A stretch of 64,000 nt of DNA from Nocardia shimofusensis NBRC 100134 (lineage in GTDB: Bacteria > Actinomycetota > Actinomycetes > Mycobacteriales > Mycobacteriaceae), in contig NZ_BDBT01000022.1 in the NCBI RefSeq assembly GCF_001613125.1, forward strand, positions 1 through 64,000. Direction: 5' to 3'. The position numbers and the translations under genes were made by a program. Shown piece after piece: positions 15,397 through 26,100 of this stretch. The notes under the pieces were generated by a model. The model worked only from the letters and a program-made list of their open reading frames with translations, searched no databases and had not been told where the DNA came from. How positions within the stretch are numbered: position 1 is the first letter of the stretch; each line of letters starts with the position of its first letter.

Positions 15397-15615
15397 TCAC
15401 GGGTAGGTCGAGCCGGTGAAGAAATCGCCGGTCGAGGAACCGAGGCCGGCGTCGGGGGTGGACGAACCCAGCCCCGCGTCGCCGGTGGAGGATCCGGTGA
15501 AGAAGTCGCCGGTACCCGCGATCAGATCGTGGGCCACGTCGCGGATCGCGCCCAGTACCGTTCCGGCCACCTCCGACGCGGCCGGATGCAGCAACAGGTC
15601 GAGATAGGCGCCCAT
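15397..15615 (-). CDS. small protein with repeated GDFFTGS and DAGLGSST segments
   Basis: A 72-residue protein with no family I recognise. The first half is a helix (YLDLLLHPAASEVAGTVLGAIRDVAHDLIAG). The second half is built from repeats in mirror order: GDFFTGSSTG, DAGLGSST, PDAGLGSST, GDFFTGSTYP. AAAGGGGG lies five bases before the ATG and a strong terminator follows, so expression as a single-gene unit is credible. It lacks cysteines and has no classical signal peptide. It lies divergent from dapC, and its role is unknown. Confidence 0.65.
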   Translation of the reverse strand: MGAYLDLLLHPAASEVAGTVLGAIRDVAHDLIAGTGDFFTGSSTGDAGLGSSTPDAGLGSSTGDFFTGSTYP

Positions 15616-15797
15616 GTGCGCCCCCTTTCATGCACCGCCGCCGGAACGGCGGTAGTGGTGTGAGGTGGAACACGAGGAGGCTAGCCGTCGCTCGGATAAC
15701 ACACAAGCATGCAGGTAGAGGCGCGAAAACAAATGTGAAATATAGCCTTTCGCTATCTGTTCGCAACTTTGGCGATCGCTCGGCTACTCTGCGAGCT

Positions 15798-16970
15798 ATG
15801 CCTGCACGTCCTGCCACCGTCGAACGCCTGCGCCCGTTCGGCGCCACGATCTTCGCCGAGATGACCGAGCTCGCCATCGCGCACGACGCGGTGAATCTCG
15901 GGCAGGGCTTTCCCGATTCCGACGGTCCCGCGGGCATGTTGGAGGTCGCGCGCCGGGCCATCGCCGAGGGACTCAACCAGTACCCGCCGGGGCGAGGAAT
16001 GCCGGTGTTGCGCCAGGCGATCGCCGACGATCGGCTGCGTCGTTACGGCACCGGGTACGACCCCGACACCGAGATCCTGGTGACCGTCGGCGCGACCGAG
16101 GCGATCAGCGCGACTCTGCTCGGTCTGGTCGAACCGGGTCAGGAGGTCGTGCTCATCGAGCCCTACTACGACTCCTATGCCGCCGCCGTGGCCTTGGCGG
16201 GCGCGCACCGCCGCACGGCCCGGCTCGTCGCCGACGGCGACCGGTTCGTTCTCGACCGGGACAGCCTGCGCGCCGCCGTCACCCCGGCCACCCGGGTGAT
16301 CATGGTGAACTCGCCGCACAATCCGACCGGCGCGGTCCTGTCTCGCGAGGATCTGACCGCGATCGCCGAGATCGCCTGCGAGCGCGATCTTCTCGTGGTC
16401 GCCGACGAGGTGTACGAGCACCTGGTCTACGACGGCGCCGAGCACATCAGCGTGTCGACGCTGCCCGGCATGGCCGAGCGGACCGTGGTGATCTCGAGTG
16501 CCGCCAAGACCTTCAGCGTGACCGGCTGGAAGATCGGCTGGGTGTGCGCGCCCGCCTACCTCCTCGACGCGGTGCTCGCGGCCAAGCAGTTCCTGACCTT
16601 CGTCGGCGGCGGCCCGTTCCAGCCCGCCGTCGCCCATGCGCTGAACGAGGAACTCGACTGGGTGGCACGGCTGCGGGATTCGCTGTCGGACCGGCGTATC
16701 CGGCTCTCCGCCGCGCTGACCGAGAGCGGGTTCGGCGTGCAGGCCAGTGACGGCGGTTACTTCGTCTGCGCCGACGTCGCCCCGCTCGGGGAAACCGACG
16801 GGCAGGCCTTCTGCCGCGCGCTGCCCGCCACCCTCGGGGTCGCGGCGGTACCGGTCAGCGTGTTCGCCGACAACAAGGCACCCTGGAACAGCCTCGTTCG
16901 CTTCACCTTCTGCAAGCGTGACGAGACCCTGGACGAGGGCGTCCGGCGGCTACGCGGGAATCGCCCATGA
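15798..16970 (+). CDS. dapC: PLP-dependent aminotransferase, DapC-like
   Basis: A 390-residue class I/II aminotransferase close to mycobacterial DapC (Rv0858c), which makes N-succinyl-LL-diaminopimelate for lysine and peptidoglycan. Visible are AVNLGQGFPDSDGP, NQYPPGRGMPVLR, VNSPHNPTGAV, the cofactor-contacting VVADEVYEHL and the Schiff-base lysine in SSAAKTFSVTGWKIGW. The ATG at 15798 has no Shine-Dalgarno site, but TACTCT ends seven bases upstream, implying a leaderless transcript. Related KAT/methionine aminotransferases look alike; DapC is favoured by the match and by nearby synteny with M. tuberculosis. Confidence 0.85.
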   Translation: MPARPATVERLRPFGATIFAEMTELAIAHDAVNLGQGFPDSDGPAGMLEVARRAIAEGLNQYPPGRGMPVLRQAIADDRLRRYGTGYDPDTEILVTVGATEAISATLLGLVEPGQEVVLIEPYYDSYAAAVALAGAHRRTARLVADGDRFVLDRDSLRAAVTPATRVIMVNSPHNPTGAVLSREDLTAIAEIACERDLLVVADEVYEHLVYDGAEHISVSTLPGMAERTVVISSAAKTFSVTGWKIGWVCAPAYLLDAVLAAKQFLTFVGGGPFQPAVAHALNEELDWVARLRDSLSDRRIRLSAALTESGFGVQASDGGYFVCADVAPLGETDGQAFCRALPATLGVAAVPVSVFADNKAPWNSLVRFTFCKRDETLDEGVRRLRGNRP

Positions 16971-17012
16971 ACCCTGACACACCCTGTCACGTCTGCCTGC
17001 GACGATCGCCTC

Positions 17013-17567
17013 ATGACGACGACGCAGTACTACACCGCCACCACTCTCGACGGCTTCCTCGCCGACGAGGACAACTCGCTGAGCTGGCTCTTCGCCGTGG
17101 ACGACGGCGGTCGCGCGGCCCAGGAGATCGACGCTTTCACCGCGAACGTGGGCGCCATGTGTATGGGCGCGACCACCTACGAATGGCTCCTGGCCAACGA
17201 GCCCCCGCAGACCTGGTCCGACAACTACGGCGACCTGCCCTGCTGGATCTTCACCCACCGCGATCTGCCCGTCATTCCCGGCGCGAACCTGCGTTTCGTC
17301 TCCGGTGACGTCACCGCCGTGCACAAAGAGATGGCCGAGGCCGCGGGTGAGGGCACTATCTGGGTGATGGGCGGGGGAGATCTCGCCGGACAGTTCGCCG
17401 ACGCGGGCCTGCTCGACGAGGTGATCGTGTCCGTCGCCCCGGTCACCCTCGGCTCGGGCGCGCCCCTGCTGCCCCGCCGCATCCTCTCCGACCGCCTGCA
17501 CCTGACCGCCGCGTCCACCATGGGCCAATTCGCCGTGCTCACCTACCGATTGAGCGCCCCGGCCTGA
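17013..17567 (+). CDS. dihydrofolate reductase/RibD C-terminal-like protein
   Basis: A 184-residue protein of the RibD C-terminal (bacterial bifunctional deaminase-reductase) superfamily, typified by MTTTQYYTATTLDGFLAD at the start, MCMGATTYEWLL, and the nucleotide-binding WVMGGGDLAGQFADAGLLDEVIVSVAPVTLGSG. Such proteins are NADPH-dependent reductases, but the substrate is usually unknown and it is not likely to be the housekeeping FolA. GACGAT ends six bases before the ATG, with no ribosome site, so leaderless translation is possible. Confidence 0.85.
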   Translation: MTTTQYYTATTLDGFLADEDNSLSWLFAVDDGGRAAQEIDAFTANVGAMCMGATTYEWLLANEPPQTWSDNYGDLPCWIFTHRDLPVIPGANLRFVSGDVTAVHKEMAEAAGEGTIWVMGGGDLAGQFADAGLLDEVIVSVAPVTLGSGAPLLPRRILSDRLHLTAASTMGQFAVLTYRLSAPA

Positions 17568-17585
17568 GCGCGGCGGATCGAGGAG

Positions 17586-18929
17586 CTATCCCGGGGTGCG
17601 GCTCGCGGCCGGTTCGCGCGTCGAGGTGATCGCGGCGCGCAACAGTTCCAGGGTGCGGTCGGCGATCGTGGTGGCACGTTCGGCCGAGACGATCCCGTCG
17701 ATGTAGGTGAAGTTCCAGAACAGCTTGCCGTGGCTGGTGTTGACGGTGCCGACGTAGTAGCCGCTCATCGAGATGCCGGCGATGAACTGCGCGCCCGAGA
17801 GCGTCCACTCCCCGGCCCGGGTGGGGAAGTCGTAGCGGCCGATATTGGACAGGCAGATGTTGCCGGGCCCGCGTCGTTCGGCGGTCTTCATCGCGCCCGC
17901 GCTGTCGGCCGGCGTTTTCGGGGTGATCGCGGCGAGCATGGCGACGAGGGCGAAGTGTTGCCCGGCCGACGTCCGTTCGCGCAGATCACGATTGGTCTGC
18001 GCGGCGGCCGACCAGATGTCGGGTTCGGGGGCGTAGCGCACGACGGTGGGCAGGGTGCAGACGTAGGCGCCTGCTTCGTCGGGGCGCACGGGCGGTTCGA
18101 GCTCGCCACGGAAGTCGACGGGGGAGCCGATGGTGAGCTTGCCTGCCCCGCCCTCGCCGATCTCCTCGCCGATGGCCTGCGCGAGCGCCCCGCACAGTGC
18201 GCCGTGCACGGAGACGCCCGCGGCGCGGCAAGTTTCGACCAGGCGCTCGACCTCGGGTGTGTCGAGTTCCCTGCGCAGCAGGCGGGTTCGGCGTTGCGTC
18301 GGCTCCACCTGGGCCTGTGCGGGCAGTCGGCGGGGGCGGGCGGCGAGCATGCGTACTTGCCCGGCCAGCGCGGTGCACACCGCTCGCGCCACGCCGAGCG
18401 TGCCCTGGTAGCGGCTGGGGAACCGGGTCTCGGGCGCGTCGACGGTGTGCAGCGGCTCCACGACCACGGGCGCGCCCTGCTGGGCGGTGGCGGCGTACTC
18501 GACCAGATCCCGCAGCATCGACAGGGCGGAGGTGCCGTCGGCGACGATATGGGATACCACGAGGACGACATCGTGGGAATTGCCGTGCGCTACACGCAGA
18601 ACGCGCGCCAGGGGCGCGCCGGGCGCCGACGAGCGGGCCAGTTCGACGGTGTCGACCTCCTCGGCCCAGGTCTCGGCGGCGCCGGTGATCGAGCGCACCG
18701 GCAGCGCCGCGTCGGTGGGCTCGAAACCCGGTCCGGACTTCCCGTTCTCCACCACCGTGACCCGAAGCAGCGGATGGCGTTTCGCCAGCGCGTCCGCCCC
18801 GGCGCGCAGTGACGATTCGTCCAGCGCACCGTCGACCCGGACCCGGGCGATCACATCGAGCGGCGAGATCTGGTCCAGGATCCAGTACCACCGCTCCATC
18901 GGGCTCAGCGCCCGCCGCACGGCGGTCAC
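17586..18929 (-). CDS. PapA/condensation-superfamily acyltransferase in the NRPS cluster
   Basis: A 447-residue protein of the acyltransferase group that includes PapA5 and NRPS condensation domains. It opens with RALSPMERWYWILDQISPLDVIARVRVDG. It has the catalytic SHIVADGTSAL (HxxxDG), a central RRTRLLRRELDTPEVERL, and SPVDFRGELEPPV with the DFR-like structural motif. Such enzymes esterify hydroxyl groups with acyl-CoA or acyl-carrier substrates. The GTG start overlaps the stop of the upstream monooxygenase gene (GTGA), so it is coupled to the NRPS operon. A tailoring role in acylating the peptide is inferred. It is the last gene of that operon. Confidence 0.85.
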   Translation of the reverse strand: MTAVRRALSPMERWYWILDQISPLDVIARVRVDGALDESSLRAGADALAKRHPLLRVTVVENGKSGPGFEPTDAALPVRSITGAAETWAEEVDTVELARSSAPGAPLARVLRVAHGNSHDVVLVVSHIVADGTSALSMLRDLVEYAATAQQGAPVVVEPLHTVDAPETRFPSRYQGTLGVARAVCTALAGQVRMLAARPRRLPAQAQVEPTQRRTRLLRRELDTPEVERLVETCRAAGVSVHGALCGALAQAIGEEIGEGGAGKLTIGSPVDFRGELEPPVRPDEAGAYVCTLPTVVRYAPEPDIWSAAAQTNRDLRERTSAGQHFALVAMLAAITPKTPADSAGAMKTAERRGPGNICLSNIGRYDFPTRAGEWTLSGAQFIAGISMSGYYVGTVNTSHGKLFWNFTYIDGIVSAERATTIADRTLELLRAAITSTREPAASRTPG

Positions 18930-20119
18930 CGATTCGATCCGGTCGTGGCGCCGGGCAGCGGGGTGATGGCGAAGCGCATGGGATCGGCGTTGATCTTCCT
19001 GACCATCGGCATCGGCAGATGACGCAGCACGGCGTCGCGCGCCAGGCAGGCCAGGGGGTTCGACCACTGCTCGGTCCGGCTCAGCCGCCGCGACCCCGAC
19101 ACCAGCTCCTTCGTCCTCGGTATCCGTGCCCGTTCGTAATCGCGCAGACCGGCCACCAGGTCCCCGTCGCCGAGCAGTCGCTCGCCCAGGTGCTGCGCCA
19201 GCACATAGGCGTCCTCGACGGAGGCTCCCGCGCCCTGGCTGAGGCTGGTCAGCATCGGGTGCGCGGCGTCGCCGAGCAGGGTCACCGGTCCTTCGCCCCA
19301 GTGCGCGGAGAACGGGCGATCCTGCGCGGGCACGGAGACGATCGTCTCTTCCGGCGTGGCCTCGACGGCCGCGCGCAGTTCCGGAGCCCAGCCGTCGAAA
19401 GCGGTCAGGATCGCCGCCTTTCCGCCGTTCCAGTTCCTGGCGTGCTCGGCGGGCATGTTCTTGGTCCCCCACCAGTAGGCGCGGCCGCCGCCGATGTCGA
19501 TGAGGCCGAAACGCTGTCCGCGACCCCAGTAGTGGCCGCACCAACCGGGCGTCATGCGTTCGTGCGCGAAATCGACCACCGCCAGCCAGCACACGTAACC
19601 GTGCTCGGTGACCGGCTGCTCGCCGTGCAGGGCGGCGCGGATCGTGGAACGGATGCCGTCGGCGCCGATCAGCACATCGGCTTCGGCGGTGCGGCCGTCG
19701 GCGAAAGCGACCTCGACCCCGCCGCCGGGCAGCACGCGGTATCCGGTGGCGCGCGCGCCGTACTGCACGGCGGCGGCCGAGGCCCCGCGCAGGGTGTCGA
19801 TCAGCTCGTTGCGGTGGATGCTGACGATCGGCGCGCCGAGTTCCTCGGTGATCTGCGCGAACGGCAGCGCCCGCAGCGGACCGCCGCTCGGCGTGAGCAG
19901 TTCGAATGCGCGCACCGGCTGCCCCACGGCGGTGATGTCCACGCCGAGCGCGGTCAGCACGGCGGTGGCATTGGCGGCGATGCCCAGCCCGGTGCCGGTG
20001 CGTCGCTGCTCAGGTGAGGCTTCGTAGACCGTCACGTCGATGCCGACGCGCTCGAGCGCGACCGCGGTGGTGAGTCCGCCGATGCCCGCGCCGAGCACCA
20101 TCGCCTTGGTTCTGCTCAT
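18926..20119 (-). CDS. FAD-dependent monooxygenase in the NRPS cluster
   Basis: A 397-residue group A flavoprotein monooxygenase (PHBH fold). It has the FAD-binding MVLGAGIGGLTTAVALERVG at the N-terminus, the DG motif in VLIGADGIRSTIRAAL, and the second FAD contact GPVTLLGDAAHPMLTSLSQGAGASVEDAYVLA. Such enzymes hydroxylate aromatic or activated carbon using NAD(P)H and oxygen. It starts 8 bases after the NRPS stop and overlaps the acyltransferase gene by 4 bases, so it very probably tailors the NRPS product. The substrate is unknown. Confidence 0.88.
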   Translation of the reverse strand: MSRTKAMVLGAGIGGLTTAVALERVGIDVTVYEASPEQRRTGTGLGIAANATAVLTALGVDITAVGQPVRAFELLTPSGGPLRALPFAQITEELGAPIVSIHRNELIDTLRGASAAAVQYGARATGYRVLPGGGVEVAFADGRTAEADVLIGADGIRSTIRAALHGEQPVTEHGYVCWLAVVDFAHERMTPGWCGHYWGRGQRFGLIDIGGGRAYWWGTKNMPAEHARNWNGGKAAILTAFDGWAPELRAAVEATPEETIVSVPAQDRPFSAHWGEGPVTLLGDAAHPMLTSLSQGAGASVEDAYVLAQHLGERLLGDGDLVAGLRDYERARIPRTKELVSGSRRLSRTEQWSNPLACLARDAVLRHLPMPMVRKINADPMRFAITPLPGATTGSNR

Positions 20120-20127
20120 GTCGGTCG

Positions 20128-23100
20128 CTACCGCCTTCCGGTCGTCGCGGATTCCGCAGTGTGGAGAGTGGCGGCCAGGGTGGCCGCCACCGTCTCGACA
20201 TTGGGTTCGATCATCATGCTGAGGTGGTCACCGGGGATGGTGACGATGGACAGTTCGCCGCGGACGTGGTCGGCCCACCCGTTGGATTCGCTGTCGAACA
20301 TCGTTCCGGCGATCTGGTGGGCCATGTCCACGCCGGGCGGCAGCCCGTCGGTCGCGCGCATCAGGGTGACGTCGGCGTCGATCGGCTCGAGGCGGTAGTC
20401 CTGCACCGCGGCCACATTCGCGGCGAAGATGTCGTAGAGCCGCCGGATCGCCCGCGAGGAACCGCCCGCGGGCAGGATTCCCGCCGCGACGGATTCGGTC
20501 AGCATGGCATCGAAGAGTTCGTCGGTGCCGGTGATCGACTCGTCGAATTCGAACTCCGCCGCCTGCGCGTCCCGCGCGTACCAGAGCAGTTCCAGGAAGA
20601 ACCACTTCATCAGCGCCGGTTCGGGCAGTCGCGGGCGGTGCCCCTCGCGCAGGGCGATGGTGTCGAGCAGGGTGACGCTCGCGAGGTCGGTCCTGGGCAG
20701 TTGCCCGGCCAGTTCCAGTGCGACGTACCCGCCGAACGACCAGCCGGCCACATGGCACGGCCCTTCCGGATGCACCCGGCGGATCGCCGCGAGATAGGAC
20801 TGCGCGAGCTCCCGCATCGAGCGCAACGGCACGCTGCCGACATCGGCGCCCGCGGCCTGCAGTCCGTAGACCGGGCGGTCGCCGGGCAGGTGCCGGATCA
20901 GCGGGATGTAGCAGAGCACATTGCCGCCGATCGGGTGGATCAGGAACAGCGGGGTGCCGGAGCCGCCGGTGCGCAGCGGCACGATCGGGTCGAATCCGCG
21001 TCTGCTGCTGTCGTTTCGGACGATGGCGGCCAGCGCGGCCGCGGTGGGTGCCCGCAGGAAGGTGTCCAGGGCGATGTCGGCGTCCCAGCGCTTGTTCAGC
21101 GCCAGCACGACGCGCATCGCGCCGACCGAGGTACCGCCCAGGTCGAAGAAGCTCTGGTCGACGCCGATGTGCCGCACGCCCGCGTATTCGGCCATGACCT
21201 CGGCGATGGCCGCCTCGATCTCGTCGCGCGGCGCGAGCGATTCCTCCGGTTCGGGTGCGGTGTCGAGAGGCAGTTCGCGCAGGCGCGCGTCGTCGCGTTT
21301 GCCGCTGGGGGTGCGCGGCAGGTCGTCGAGCCAGACGAACCGGGCCGGAACCATGTGCGCGGGCAGCAGGATGCGCAAGTGCTCGGCCAGAGCCGTCGTC
21401 TCGGTGGCGAGTTCGTCGCCGACCAGGAACGCGGTCAGCGCGGCGTCGGTGCCGCCGAAGCGGCGGGCCACCACGGCGACCTCCTTGATACCGCCGTGCC
21501 GGGCGGCCCAGTCGCCGATGCGCAGCTCCACTTCCGCGGGCTCCACCCGGAATCCGCGGATCTTGACCTGGGTGTCGGCGCGGCCCCGGCAGATCAGTTC
21601 GCCCGACGGCAGCCGCACCCCGAGATCGCCGGTGCGGTAGACGATCCGGCCGCCGGGCCCGGCGGGGACGAAGCGCTGCGCGGTGAGCCCGCCGCGCCCC
21701 TCGTAGCCGTGGGCCGGCGTGTCGCCGCCTAGGTAGATCTCGCCCTCCACACCAGCGGGTACCGGACGCAGCCGGTGGTCGAGGACGTGGGCCTGCGCGC
21801 CGTCGATCGGGTGGCCGATCGGCGGCAGGTCCGGCCAGGTCCGCGGGTCGCCGGTCATCGTGTGGGCCACGGCCACATGGGTTTCGGTGGGCCCGTATTG
21901 GTTCTCCAGCACGATGCCGGGAACAGCCGCGAGGAACTGGCGGATCTCCGGCGTCAGCCGCAACTGCTCGCCCGAGGAGACCAGCACTTTCAGACCGACC
22001 GGGTAGCGCCCGGTCGTGACCGCCGTCTCGGAGAACGCCTGCAAGGCCACGAACGGCAGGTACATGCGCTCGATGCGCTCGTCGACGACGGTGTCGAGCA
22101 GGGCGCGCATATCGGCGCGGTGCTCGGCGTCGGCCGGCCGCAGCGTCGCCCCGGCCGTCAGCGTCGCGAAGATCTCCTGGAACGACACGTCGAAGCTCAG
22201 CGGCGCGTACTGCAGGGTGCTGCCGATGCCACGGCCGGTGACGGCGCGGTTCTGCCAGCCGACCAGGTTGGCCAGGCTGCGATGGGGCATGACCACGCCC
22301 TTCGGCTCCCCGGTGGACCCCGAGGTGAACAGCACATAGGCGGCGGCGGATTCGGCGACCACCGGCGCGATCCCCAGCGGTTCGATCCCGGGATCGGTGA
22401 GTTCGGCGGCGTCGAGCACCAGGTCCGGATCGGTCACGATGCCCGCGTAGCGGGCGTCGGCGAGCACCCGGGCCGGCGCGGCTCGTTCGATCATCATGCG
22501 CAACCGCTGTTCGGGGTAGCCGACGTCGAGCGGGACGCAGACCGCGCCGACCTTGGCGAGGGCGACCACGGTGGCGATGAGTTCGGGGCGGCGGTCCATG
22601 AGCACCGCGACCCGCGCCTGATACGGCAGCCCGAGAGCGAGCAGTGCCGCGGCGATGCGGTCGACCCGCTCGCCGAACTCGTCGTAGGTCCACACGCCCG
22701 AGGCGTCACGCACCGCGATCTGCTCCGGCTTGCGCGCGGCCTGTTCGGCGATCAGCTGCGCGAGGCCGCCGGTGCGAATCCGGTCCGCGCCCAGATCGAT
22801 CGGCGCCTCCTCGTCCTCGATCAGACAGGTCAGCACGCGTACACAGGTGGTGACGAGGGCATCGCACTGGTCGACGGTGAGCGTGTGATCGCCGTCGGCG
22901 CGGACCAGGATGCGGCCGGTGCGCGGGTCGGTGGCGACGGTGAGCAGGGCCGCGAAATCGGTCTCCTCGAAGACCTCGACATCGCGCAACCGCACGCCGT
23001 CGACCGCCGCGAGGACGTCGAAGGTGTGGTAGTTGACGAAATTGAACGCGGTGTCGAAGATCGTCGTCCCACGGGCGCGTCCGTTGCCCGCGGCGGCGAG

Positions 23101-26100
23101 ATCGCCGAGCATCGAGCGCAGCGGGTAGCGGCGGTGCGGGTGGCTCTCGCGTTCGCGGCGCGCGATCTGCTCGATCGCCCCTGACCAGGTCCGCGCCCGG
23201 TCGTCCAGACGCATGGGGACGGTGTTGAGGAAAAGTCCGGCGACCGCCTCGGCGTCGGCGCGACCGGGCCTGCCGTGGCCGATGACGCCGGTGGTGATGT
23301 CGTCTGCGCCGGTCAGCGCGCGCAGGGCCAGGCAGTGCGCGGTCAGGAACAGCGTCTTGAGGCCGATCTCGCGCTTCGCGGCGAAGCGCTCCACGGCGGT
23401 CTGCAATCCGCGCGGCAGCAGGTGCGTGACACGCGACCGGACCGGTGCGGTGTCACCGGGCATGTGCGGGCGCAGCGCGGGCAGGGCGGTCGGGGTCGCC
23501 CCGGCCAGGAACTCCTGCCAGTAGCGGGAGTGCGCCGGGTCGGCGTCGGCACGCTGCTCGGCCCTGGCGTACTCGGCCAGGATGTGCGCGGCGTCGGCGG
23601 GGCGGATCGGGGCGGGTAACGGCGATCCGCAGCGGCGCAGGTAGTCCTGGACGAGGCTGCGGATGACGGTGGCCACGCTCCAGCCGTCGAGGATCGCGTG
23701 GTGGAAGCTGAACACCAGGTCGATGCCCTCGGCGTCGGCGAACACCCGGATCTCGTAGAGCGGCTCGGCGGTCCGGCCGAGGGGGTAGGCGGCGTGCCTG
23801 CGCTGCTCGATGTAGTCGCCGATCTCGGCGGGTGCGGCACCGGTGACCACCGACCACCGGGCGGGCAGATCGCGGTGCACGATCTGCAGCGGCACCGAGA
23901 ACCCGGTCAGGTCGAACGAGGAGCGCAACGCCGGTTGCGTGGCGACCACGGCATCCACCGCCGCGCCGAATTCCTCGGCACGCCAGCTCAAATCGAGCCG
24001 GTAGCGGAAGACGTCCTTGTAGAGGGTGGACTCGGCGCTCTCCGCGGCGTGGAACAGCATGCCCAGCTGTAGCGCGGTCACCGGGAAGGCGTCCTCGGCG
24101 GTGTGCAGGGCGGCGCGGTCGACCAGCGGGACGAGTTCGAACGCGCTCCGCACGCCGGGTTCGTGATCCGGCGTGGCGGTCACGTGGGTGGCGAGCTCGG
24201 CGATCGTGGGGCGGGTGAACAGCACGTCCACGTCCAGATACAGCCCGCGCCGCTCGACGGCGGTGCGCAGGGCCAGCGCGAGGATGGAATCGCCGCCGTG
24301 GGTGAAGAAGTTGTCGTGGACACCCAGCCGTGTGCCCAGCACCTGCTCGACGGCCTCGACCAGGGTCCGCTCCACCTCGGTTCGTGGTGCGTCGTCGCGG
24401 TCGGCGGTGCTCGTCTCGGCGGCGAGAGCGGCCAGGGCGCGGCGGTCGGCTTTGCCGTTGGAGGTCAACGGTATCGACGCGACCTCGACGAACCGGCTCG
24501 GCACCATGTAGGCCGGCAGCCGGTCGGCCAGGCGCGCGGCCACCGTGTCGGTGTCCGCCCCACCCGTCTCGTCGGCGGCGAAGAAGCCGACCAGAGTGGT
24601 GCCGTGGCGCGGTGCGGGCAGGTCGATCACCGCGGCGGCGCCGACACCGGGGAGGCCGAGCAGGGTGTTCTCGACCTCGCCGAGGGTGACCCGGTTGCCG
24701 CGGATCTTCACCTGGTCGTCGCGGCGGCCCAGATATTCCAGGGAGCCGTCGGCCAGCCTGCGCACGATGTCGCCGGTCCGGTAGCGGCGTCCGCCCGGCA
24801 TGCGGTCGTCGGCGACGAAGGCCGCCTCGGTGAGCTCGGGGCGGCCGAGATAGCCGCGGGCCAGGCCGATTCCGGCGATGCCGAGCTCACCGGGCATGCC
24901 GGGCGGCACCCGGCGGCCGTGCTCGTCCAGGACGCTGAGCGCGATGTTCTGGATCGGCCACCCGATCGGCACCCGGGACACCTCCGCTTCGCCGACGGGC
25001 AGGTCGAAGGAGGACACATCGACGGTGGCCTCGGTGGGGCCGTAGAGATTCACCAGCTGCGGCGGGTTCTCGGTGCGGGCGAACGCGCGGGCGAAGCGGT
25101 TCACCAGCTCGGCGGGCAGCGCCTCGCCGCTGCAGAAGACCCGGCGCAACGAGCCGATCCGCCGCAGCGTTTCCGGGGCCGCCTCCAGTTCGGTGAGGAA
25201 CGGGCCGAGCATGGAGGGCACGAAATGCATGACGGTGACGCCGTGGCGCTCGATCGCCTCGACGATCGTGCGCGGATCACGTTCGCCGCCCGGGGCGAGC
25301 AGGGCCACCCGTGCCCCGGTGATCGCCCACCACATCAGTTCCCACACCGAGACGTCGAAGGTGGCGGGCGTCTTCTGCAGGATCACGTCGGTGCGGTCCA
25401 GGGGATAGGCGCGCTGCATCCAGTCGAGCCGGTTGACGACCGCGCGGTGCTCCACCATCACGCCCTTGGGGCGGCCGGTCGACCCGGAGGTGAAGATGAC
25501 GTAGGCCAGTCCGTCGGCGGCAGGCGCTGTGCCGGAGGTCGATTCGGCCTCGGCCGGTGGTGCCGCGAGTGCAGCGATCGGAATGCGGATCATGTCCGGC
25601 CCGAGCGCTTCGGCGGGCAGGTCGAGATCGGTGACGACGAAGCGCGCGCCGCTCTCGGCGAGAATGGTGGCGATGCGCTCGGCGGGGTGCTTCGGGTCGA
25701 TCGGAACGTAGGCCCCGGCGGCGGACAGCACGCCGTAGATCGCGGCGAGCAGTTCGTGCGAGCGGGGCGCGATCACCGGGACCGGCTCCTCGGCGCGCAC
25801 ACCGGCGCGACGCAGGGCCGAGGCGACGGAATCGGCGGCGGCGGACAGCTCGGCGTAGGTGAGCGAGCCCTGCTCGCCGACGACGGCCACCGCGCCCGGA
25901 TCCGAATCCACCTGTCCGGCGAAGAGATCCGCGATCGTCGTCTCGGGAATCGACACGACGGGACCGCATTCCACCTCGGCCAGCGCGGCGCTCTCGGCGT
26001 CGGACAGCCACGGCAGTTCGGAGATCCTGAGGTGTGGTTCGGCCAGTGCGGCACGCACCAACCGCCCGACCCGGCGCAGCGCGTCCGGCAACGGGAAGTC

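Noticed and set aside
15416..15490. A CRISPR-like repeat array
   Set aside because: The repeats are degenerate, lie in frame inside a small coding gene, and lack uniform spacers.
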